The notes beneath the pieces were generated by a model. That model saw only the letters and a program-made list of their open reading frames with translations, did not search any database and was not told where the DNA came from. From positions 1 to 18,982 of the forward strand of contig WGBB01000164.1 in the NCBI GenBank assembly GCA_015494505.1: 18,982 bases of DNA, read 5' to 3'. Below, piece after piece: positions 14,540 through 18,982 of this stretch (position 1 is the first letter of the stretch; every line of letters starts with the position of its first letter). Position numbers and translations under genes: made by a program. Origin of the DNA: Nitratiruptor sp. (lineage in GTDB: Bacteria; Campylobacterota; Campylobacteria; Campylobacterales; Nitratiruptoraceae).

Positions 14540-16390
14540 TCATTGCTTCGTTGCTATTTTCGGGGAAGGGGAAGATTCCATAAAACGTATCAAATATTTT
14601 GTTCCCTCAGAGGGGAGCAACCGAATCTTCCCCTTTAACTGCCTTTCTACAAGCGTTTGAATCAAAATCGTACCGAGACTCCTTTTTGCCTCTTCGTTCA
14701 TTCCTTTCCCGTCATCTTCGTAGATGAGGATATATTCGCCCGCTTCTTTGCGCATATGGATATGAATGGTTCCCCCATTTTCATCAAAGGCGTGTTTGAG
14801 AGAGTTTGTGATGAGCTCGTTTACGATAAGACCGCAATATATGGCCTTGTCCATAGGGAGCTGGACGTCACTTTCTATATCAAAACGTATATCCTTGCCG
14901 TCTCCTAAAGATCGTAAAATCTCTCGAGCGAGCATCGTAAAGTAGTTTTTTGTATCGATGCGCGCCAGCGAGTCTGTTTTATAGAGCATTTCATGCACAC
15001 CGCTGAGCGCTCTGATGCGGTTTTCCGATTCGCCGAGAATTTTGGCGAGCTTTTCGTCTCCAATGGTGTCCGCTTGGAGTCTTAGAAGTGAGATAATGAT
15101 TTGGAGATTGTTCTTAACACGGTGATGCACCTCTTTTAAAAGCAGCTCTTTTTCTTCGAGGGTGGCGCGTAGTTTGGCGGTCTTTTTTTCTGCAAACGCT
15201 TCAAGCTGCACGTTTTCTAGCTGCTTTTGCTGTAAAAGCTGTTTGATAGCCTCTTCCCGCTCTTGTTTATAGGCATTGATACGAGCCGATAGTGCCATCG
15301 AAAAGAGGATAGCTTCCGTAAACACTGCAATTTTGCCAAGATACGGCATAGAGTCGAGCCAATCGAGAAAACCTGCTTGATGGAGGGTAAGGAGCAGAGC
15401 ATAGATAAATAGGAAAATCCAGCCGTAAAGATAGTAGTGTGCCTGTTTGACGCCGTGGCGCATCGTGTAGTACCCTATCACCAATACGATAAAAAAGAGG
15501 AATATATATAAAAGACGTTGTACCACGGTGGGAATAATGCCGGCTATAGTAAATACGAACAAAATGGCCAAAAAGATAGCCAGCCCTTGCAGAAACATAT
15601 AAATTTTTGGAAAGCGTTTTTTTATCTCTAAAAAACTGACGGTAAAACCTACAATGGCTTCTGCAACGATGAGCAGCAAAAAATAGATGACATTTTTGTC
15701 AAGATAGAAGCCTTTGATGAAAAGTGAAAAAAAACCGTCTTCAAACAGCTCAAGGATAAAGAAACTCCCTACCATAATGACATAGTAGACGTAGCTACTA
15801 TCTTTCGTTAAGACGAACAGATAGGCATTATAAATGATAAGAGCGAGGATTGCTCCAAAAAAGAGGATATTGAAAATTTTCGCATTTTCGTTTTTATAAA
15901 AATACTCCTTGACATTTAAAAGATTGAGCTTTGCTATAAGTCCCACATTTTTATCCTGGGCTTTTATGTAAATAGTGCGCTTTTCATGAGGAGCGAGTTT
16001 GACGAAGTAAGGGTGCGTGATATATTTAGAGGGGAATTTTTTGAGCCTGTAGCCGCTTGCTACAGTTTTGTTGCCGTCGTAAAACCAGAGATACTCTTGA
16101 ATAGGATAGTCATATTCGAGCACTTTAGTTATTGTGGTATTGGATTCGTTTTTAAGGGGGACTTTGAGCCAAAGCGTGCTTTTATATTTATATCCGAAGA
16201 GAATTTTCTTTTTATGCGACTTTTCAAAAAGTCTCGGATGCCTATGCATAAAAGAGAGGGTCAATGTGCTAGTCGTATCGAGATAGTAATAGATTTGAGG
16301 GGTAATATTGCCTTGGGTGTCGTCGGTAACTTTTATGTAATCAATGGCGTGAGCATAGAGTGCAAAGATGATGAACCATAGTATTCTCAT
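14540..16390 (-). CDS. 7TMR-DISM sensor histidine kinase (HisKA_2 type)
   Basis: A 616-residue inner-membrane kinase. A signal-like start (to about 16) precedes a periplasmic beta-rich domain (about 17-165) of the 7TMR-DISM extracellular type. Seven membrane helices span about 172-370. A charged coiled segment (about 372-420) leads to the HisKA_2 domain with EVHHRVKNNLQIIISLL (His422/His423), the N-box NELITNSLKHAF (524-535) and the G-box EDDGKGM. The glycine-rich lid is weak (SLGTILIQTLVERQLKG). Extracellular DISM domains are thought to bind carbohydrate-like or other small ligands. The ligand here is unknown. GGAGAAG precedes the ATG, and a -10 box (TACACT) lies on the - strand at 16408-16413. 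Partner is probably the convergent regulator. Confidence 0.9.
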   Translation of the reverse strand: MRILWFIIFALYAHAIDYIKVTDDTQGNITPQIYYYLDTTSTLTLSFMHRHPRLFEKSHKKKILFGYKYKSTLWLKVPLKNESNTTITKVLEYDYPIQEYLWFYDGNKTVASGYRLKKFPSKYITHPYFVKLAPHEKRTIYIKAQDKNVGLIAKLNLLNVKEYFYKNENAKIFNILFFGAILALIIYNAYLFVLTKDSSYVYYVIMVGSFFILELFEDGFFSLFIKGFYLDKNVIYFLLLIVAEAIVGFTVSFLEIKKRFPKIYMFLQGLAIFLAILFVFTIAGIIPTVVQRLLYIFLFFIVLVIGYYTMRHGVKQAHYYLYGWIFLFIYALLLTLHQAGFLDWLDSMPYLGKIAVFTEAILFSMALSARINAYKQEREEAIKQLLQQKQLENVQLEAFAEKKTAKLRATLEEKELLLKEVHHRVKNNLQIIISLLRLQADTIGDEKLAKILGESENRIRALSGVHEMLYKTDSLARIDTKNYFTMLAREILRSLGDGKDIRFDIESDVQLPMDKAIYCGLIVNELITNSLKHAFDENGGTIHIHMRKEAGEYILIYEDDGKGMNEEAKRSLGTILIQTLVERQLKGKIRLLPSEGTKYLIRFMESSPSPKIATKQ

Positions 16391-16407
16391 GCGCTTCTCC
16401 GGCTACA

Positions 16408-16413
16408 AGTGTA
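16408..16413 (-). promoter_or_regulatory. -10 box of the sensor kinase gene
   Basis: On the - strand TTTTGCTACACT places a TACACT -10 box about 18 bases before the start codon. It is back to back with the tRNA promoter. Confidence 0.4.
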
Positions 16414-16438
16414 GCAAAAGTTTGCTAAAGGTTCCTTA

Positions 16439-16467
16439 TTGACAATGAAGCGCGATTGGAGTATAAT
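16439..16467 (+). promoter_or_regulatory. Sigma-70 promoter of tRNA-Met
   Basis: TTGACA (16439-16444), a spacer of exactly 17 bases and TATAAT (16462-16467) form a perfect consensus promoter. It ends 13 bases before the tRNA. It is the only full -35/-10 pair I see in the window, fitting a strong stable-RNA promoter. Confidence 0.88.
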
Positions 16468-16480
16468 TTCATCCGTTCAT

Positions 16481-16557
16481 GGCTGGGTAGCTCAGCTGGT
16501 GAGAGCGCTGGTCTCATAAGCCGGAGGTCGACGGTTCGAGTCCGTCCCCAGCTACCA
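16481..16557 (+). tRNA. tRNA-Met (anticodon CAT)
   Basis: A complete 77-base cloverleaf. The acceptor stem is GGCTGGG with CCCAGCT; the first pair is a G-U wobble. The D-stem is GCTC/GAGC, the anticodon loop CTCATAA with CAT at 16515-16517, the variable loop AGGTC, and the T-arm GACGG-TTCGAGT-CCGTC. Discriminator A and an encoded CCA end the gene. The near-complete first pair argues for the elongator rather than the initiator, whose 1-72 pair is mismatched. tRNA-Ile2 with a modified CAT anticodon is less likely. The convergent protein gene ends only one base beyond it. Confidence 0.95.
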
Positions 16558-16558
16558 T

Positions 16559-17050
16559 TTACTCTATTCTGCTTCCTTCGATTGTAACTCCAGATGCATC
16601 TTCATGCACGTCGAAACTATACCCTCGAAACAAAAAGTGGCTTGCACCGCGTACTTGGAGTTTTTGCAAGTCGATTCCATCGCGAATGGTGCTTATGTTG
16701 TCGGCATCCATATTGGGGTCAGTGAGTGCCATGATGCTAGCTGTGGCGGAGCGCAGCGTCACATTATCGTCTTTAGAGTTGCTGTGGAAATGAAGAGTTT
16801 GTACCGATTTTTCATCGGTGGTGACGGTTACTTCCGCACTCTTGTCCATGGTGCGTGCTTTGGCTACCATGGGTGAAGTACCTTCTTGGACTCTGCTTAC
16901 CATGAAAGAGTTTGTATCGTTGATACGCTTTTGGGCGATATCGAGTTTGGTCATGTATTCGTAGGCTTTTGCGCTTGCACCCGTGATTTGTTGTGCAAAG
17001 AGTGAGACCCCTATAAAGGAGGCGAGAAGAAGATGTTTGGAAAGTTGCAT
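16559..17050 (-). CDS. Hypothetical exported protein downstream of phoU
   Basis: I do not recognise this family. The 163-residue protein begins with a convincing signal peptide (MQLSKHLLLASFIGVSLFA, cleavage near residue 19). The mature part is polar and has neither cysteine nor tryptophan. Its first third looks helical (AKAYEYMTKLDIAQKRIND), and the second half is Asp/Ser/Thr-rich with beta-like stretches (SHFLFRGYSFDVHED). AAGG precedes the ATG, and a -10 box (TACACT) is visible on the - strand at 17089-17094, so it has its own promoter although it also lies downstream of phoU on the same strand. A phosphate-related role is possible by position only. Confidence 0.7.
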   Translation of the reverse strand: MQLSKHLLLASFIGVSLFAQQITGASAKAYEYMTKLDIAQKRINDTNSFMVSRVQEGTSPMVAKARTMDKSAEVTVTTDEKSVQTLHFHSNSKDDNVTLRSATASIMALTDPNMDADNISTIRDGIDLQKLQVRGASHFLFRGYSFDVHEDASGVTIEGSRIE

Positions 17051-17088
17051 AGAAAAACCTTAAAGAAATTTAGCCAAAGGCCAGTCAA

Positions 17089-17094
17089 AGTGTA
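17089..17094 (-). promoter_or_regulatory. -10 box of the hypothetical exported protein gene
   Basis: On the - strand TTCGCTACACTTTG contains TACACT about 39 bases before the ATG. GCCAAA (17073-17078) and TTTGGC (17102-17107) form a short inverted repeat around it. Confidence 0.35.
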
Positions 17095-17126
17095 GCGAAT
17101 TTTTGGCAACCTTCCAAACAGTGCGA

Positions 17127-17795
17127 TTAGAAACTCTCTAACTTGCCGCCTTTTTTGGCAAAGAGCAGCAGTTTTGCGATCTCCACTGCGCGGTCTGCGG
17201 AGCGCTCGATCTTGCGGCAGGTGGAGAGGACATTGAGGTAGTCGACGATCTTTTCGCTATCTTTGCACAAGTTTGCCAGAAGCTCTTTTTCAAAGAGTTT
17301 GAAAATATCGTCGGTTTTGCTCTCTTCGACGAGGGTCTTGCGGTAGAGCTCTTCCGCATCTTCTATGCTTTTGGCCTCAAGCATCGCAAAGGCGCTCTCC
17401 ATGGCTTCGATAGCCGCTTCGTGAAGTTGGATGATGTATTGATCAAGCTGGCTAAACTCAATTTCGTTTTTGATATGGCGAGCGATGTTGCGCGCATAGG
17501 TTTTGGCGTAGTCGCCGATGCGAACGATTTCGTTGGTGAGTTTGATGTAGGCGATGAGTTCTCGCAGCTCGCCGGCTTCCGGGCCAAAGAGAGCGATGGT
17601 CTTGACGATTTCGTTGTCGATATCGCGCGCTTCGGTATCGAGACTTTTGATGAGCTCCCGCACCGCTGCGAACTTTTCCAAATCTTTGGACTTAAATGAA
17701 TCGAGTGCGATTTTATGGGCGTTGATTACTTTTTTCGCGGCATCCTCTACCATAGTGTTGATAGTTTCTATTTTGGCCTGGTAGTTGCGAAGCAT
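17127..17795 (-). CDS. phoU: Phosphate signalling protein PhoU
   Basis: A 222-residue, all-helical protein made of two similar three-helix halves, slightly shorter than E. coli PhoU (241). Each half has the family's acidic metal-binding stretch: VRIGDYAKTYARNIARH (about 91-107) in the first and KIERSADRAVEIAKLL (about 196-211) in the second. PhoU lies at the membrane and links the Pst transporter to the phosphate-sensing kinase, damping uptake and Pho signalling when phosphate is plentiful. The ribosome-binding site is AAGGAT, and a TATAAT -10 box lies upstream on the - strand. Here phoU is divergent from pstS and not at the end of the pst operon as in E. coli, and it shares the regulatory gap with pstS. 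Confidence 0.93.
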   Translation of the reverse strand: MLRNYQAKIETINTMVEDAAKKVINAHKIALDSFKSKDLEKFAAVRELIKSLDTEARDIDNEIVKTIALFGPEAGELRELIAYIKLTNEIVRIGDYAKTYARNIARHIKNEIEFSQLDQYIIQLHEAAIEAMESAFAMLEAKSIEDAEELYRKTLVEESKTDDIFKLFEKELLANLCKDSEKIVDYLNVLSTCRKIERSADRAVEIAKLLLFAKKGGKLESF

Positions 17796-17827
17796 CTGCG
17801 ATCCTTAATTTTTATGTATTGCGAGGG

Positions 17828-17833
17828 ATTATA
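17828..17833 (-). promoter_or_regulatory. -10 box of phoU
   Basis: On the - strand this is TATAAT (in GAATATAATCCC), about 32 bases before the phoU ATG. It lies exactly 11 bases from the left edge of the dyad at 17845-17880, which replaces a -35 hexamer. Confidence 0.65.
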
Positions 17834-17844
17834 TTCGATTTTGA

Positions 17845-17880
17845 TTACAAAACGGTTACACCCTTGTAATTAAATTGTAA
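17845..17880. promoter_or_regulatory. Symmetric Pho-type operator shared by phoU and pstS
   Basis: Four half-sites form a dyad of direct repeats: TTACA (17845-17849), TTACA (17856-17860), TGTAA (17865-17869) and TGTAA (17876-17880). Each pair has an 11-base period, the spacing used by PhoB/OmpR-type regulators, and the two pairs face opposite genes. The gap to each -10 box is 11 bases on both sides. This is the layout of Pho boxes that take the place of a -35. The half-site sequence differs from the E. coli Pho box, so the cognate regulator is inferred. Confidence 0.75.
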
Positions 17881-17891
17881 CCAATCTATTT

Positions 17892-17920
17892 TACTATTTC
17901 AGTGCATAACGAAAAAAGGA
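17892..17920 (+). promoter_or_regulatory. -10 box and ribosome-binding site of pstS
   Basis: TACTAT at 17892-17897, preceded by TTT, is the best -10 candidate and lies 11 bases after the dyad. AAGGAG at about 17915-17920 precedes the ATG at 17927. Confidence 0.5.
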
Positions 17921-17926
17921 GCGACA

Positions 17927-18940
17927 ATGCTAAAAAGACTCACATTCCTGGGTGTATCGGCTGCACTGGCTGCAAATACGCTCATGGCTGATAGAATCAG
18001 CGGCGCAGGCGCTACATTCCCGGCCCCCGTCTACTACGACTGGGCCTATGCATACCACAAAGCCACCGGCAATGAGATCAACTACCAATCTATTGGAAGC
18101 GGCGGCGGTATCAAGCAAGTGAGCATGCGCATCGTCGATTTCGGTGCCAGCGACAAACCTCTCAAACCTAAAAAGCTCGATAGAAAACGCCTCTACCAGT
18201 TCCCTGCCGTAATCGGTAGCATCGTCGTGGTCTACAACCTCCCCGGCATCAAAGATATGCAGCTCAAGCTCGAAAACAAAGATGTAGCGGACATTTATCT
18301 CGGAAAAATCAAATATTGGGATGACAAAGCTATCGCCGAAGACAACCCCGGCCTCAAACTCCCCCACAAAAAGATTGTTGTGGTGCACAGAAGCGACGGG
18401 AGCGGCACCACTTTTAACTTCTCTTACTATTTGGCACATGTAAATGACGACTGGGCGAACAACGTCGGCATCGGCAAAGCACTTGATTGGCCCGTGGGTA
18501 TCGGCGGAAAAGGCAACGAAGGAGTCGCTAACCTTATCAAGCAAACGCCGTATAGCATCGGCTACGTGGAGTATGCATACAAACTCAAAAACAACTTCAA
18601 AGCCGCTACGTTGCAGACCAAAAGCGGCAAATGGGTCACTCCCACTCTGGAAAATTTCAAGGCCGCTGCCAAATATGCCGCATGGGGGCCTAAAAACCAC
18701 TTCTATCAAGTGTTGGCTTTGCAACCGGGTGACAACAGTTATCCGCTCGTAGCTGGGACTTTTATCTTGCTGCCTCGTGAAAAAACACAAAGAGACAAAA
18801 AAGTGACGGCATTTTTTGACTGGGCCTTCAAAAACGGCGACGCTGCTGCCAAGAAGCTTGGTTATATTCCGCTTCCTGCAAGCACAAAAGAGAAAATTCT
18901 CCAATATTGGAAAATGCACGGCATCGCTCCAACTAAATAG
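17927..18940 (+). CDS. pstS: Phosphate ABC transporter substrate-binding protein PstS
   Basis: A 337-residue periplasmic protein with a signal peptide (cleavage near LMA, residue 21). It binds inorganic phosphate and delivers it to the PstCAB permease. The mature start has the classic GAGATFPAPVYYDW. Phosphate-binding loops follow: YQSIGSGGGIKQV, DFGASDKPL and HRSDGSGTTFNF with the conserved Arg, Asp and Ser/Thr. GNEGVANLIKQTPYSIGYVEYAY is also typical. It lacks a lipobox. Expression is probably induced by phosphate starvation through the dyad operator upstream. pstC is expected to follow beyond the window. Confidence 0.97.
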   Translation: MLKRLTFLGVSAALAANTLMADRISGAGATFPAPVYYDWAYAYHKATGNEINYQSIGSGGGIKQVSMRIVDFGASDKPLKPKKLDRKRLYQFPAVIGSIVVVYNLPGIKDMQLKLENKDVADIYLGKIKYWDDKAIAEDNPGLKLPHKKIVVVHRSDGSGTTFNFSYYLAHVNDDWANNVGIGKALDWPVGIGGKGNEGVANLIKQTPYSIGYVEYAYKLKNNFKAATLQTKSGKWVTPTLENFKAAAKYAAWGPKNHFYQVLALQPGDNSYPLVAGTFILLPREKTQRDKKVTAFFDWAFKNGDAAAKKLGYIPLPASTKEKILQYWKMHGIAPTK

Positions 18941-18972
18941 TAAGGACTTGAAATCTTTCAAAAAATAACAAA

Positions 18973-18982
18973 TAAAAAGGAA
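18973..18982 (+). promoter_or_regulatory. Likely ribosome-binding site of the next gene
   Basis: The last bases read AAAAAGGAA, a good ribosome-binding site 33-42 bases after pstS. A co-transcribed gene, most likely pstC, probably begins just outside the window. Confidence 0.35.

Noticed and set aside
17930..18961. A 343-codon open frame antisense to pstS
   Set aside because: The sense frame is an unmistakable PstS; the antisense frame shows no motif and runs through the pstS signal peptide and promoter side.
18948..18961. TTGAAA-TC-TTTCAA hairpin after pstS
   Set aside because: The loop would be too short and no T-run follows; likely chance in A/T-rich DNA.

Overview
The window looks like chromosome of a free-living, probably marine or hydrothermal member of the Campylobacterota (formerly Epsilonproteobacteria). 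This rests on several points: a very short ExbB with adjacent ExbD and TonB, promoters with a clear TATAAT-like -10 but mostly no -35, a CIRCE-type operator upstream of groESL, a NarK-type transporter beside glnB-amtB, and compact operons with 4- and 11-base gene overlaps. Species cannot be fixed from the sequence alone. There is no insertion sequence, prophage, CRISPR array or rRNA. It reads as core chromosome.

Left part (1-4183): a partial NarK-family nitrate/nitrite transporter runs leftwards. Diverging from it is a nitrogen operon, a PII protein (glnB/glnK) followed by the ammonium transporter amtB. A phosphomannomutase/phosphoglucomutase follows, with its promoter in the loop of a long inverted repeat that abuts its start codon.

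Middle part (4184-9692): a 265-base gap holds an 11-base-period direct repeat and a 185-base, strongly self-complementary element. This is either a structured RNA (6S-like rod) or a palindromic repeat. It is followed by a tightly packed run of eight genes on the + strand: pyrC, an OmpR-type response regulator, its histidine kinase, exbB, exbD, tonB, a YtfJ-like periplasmic protein and a glycerophosphodiester phosphodiesterase. TonB carries an unusual five-cysteine cluster. The run ends in a stop-to-stop overlap with groL.

Right part (9689-18982): groS-groL on the - strand have a degenerate CIRCE site at their start. Diverging from them is an AsmA-like protein built of three 175-residue repeats, followed after 2 bases by a second response regulator. 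That regulator converges on a 7TMR-DISM/HisKA_2 sensor kinase, its likely partner. A tRNA-Met with a near-perfect sigma-70 promoter, an unknown exported protein, phoU, and divergently pstS follow. The phoU-pstS gap contains a symmetric four-half-site array positioned identically relative to both -10 boxes, a convincing candidate phosphate-regulon operator. The window ends with what looks like the ribosome-binding site of the next pst gene.

The most interesting items are the structured element upstream of pyrC, the symmetric Pho-type operator, the promoter inside a palindrome at the mutase gene, the TonB cysteine cluster and the triplicated AsmA-like protein.
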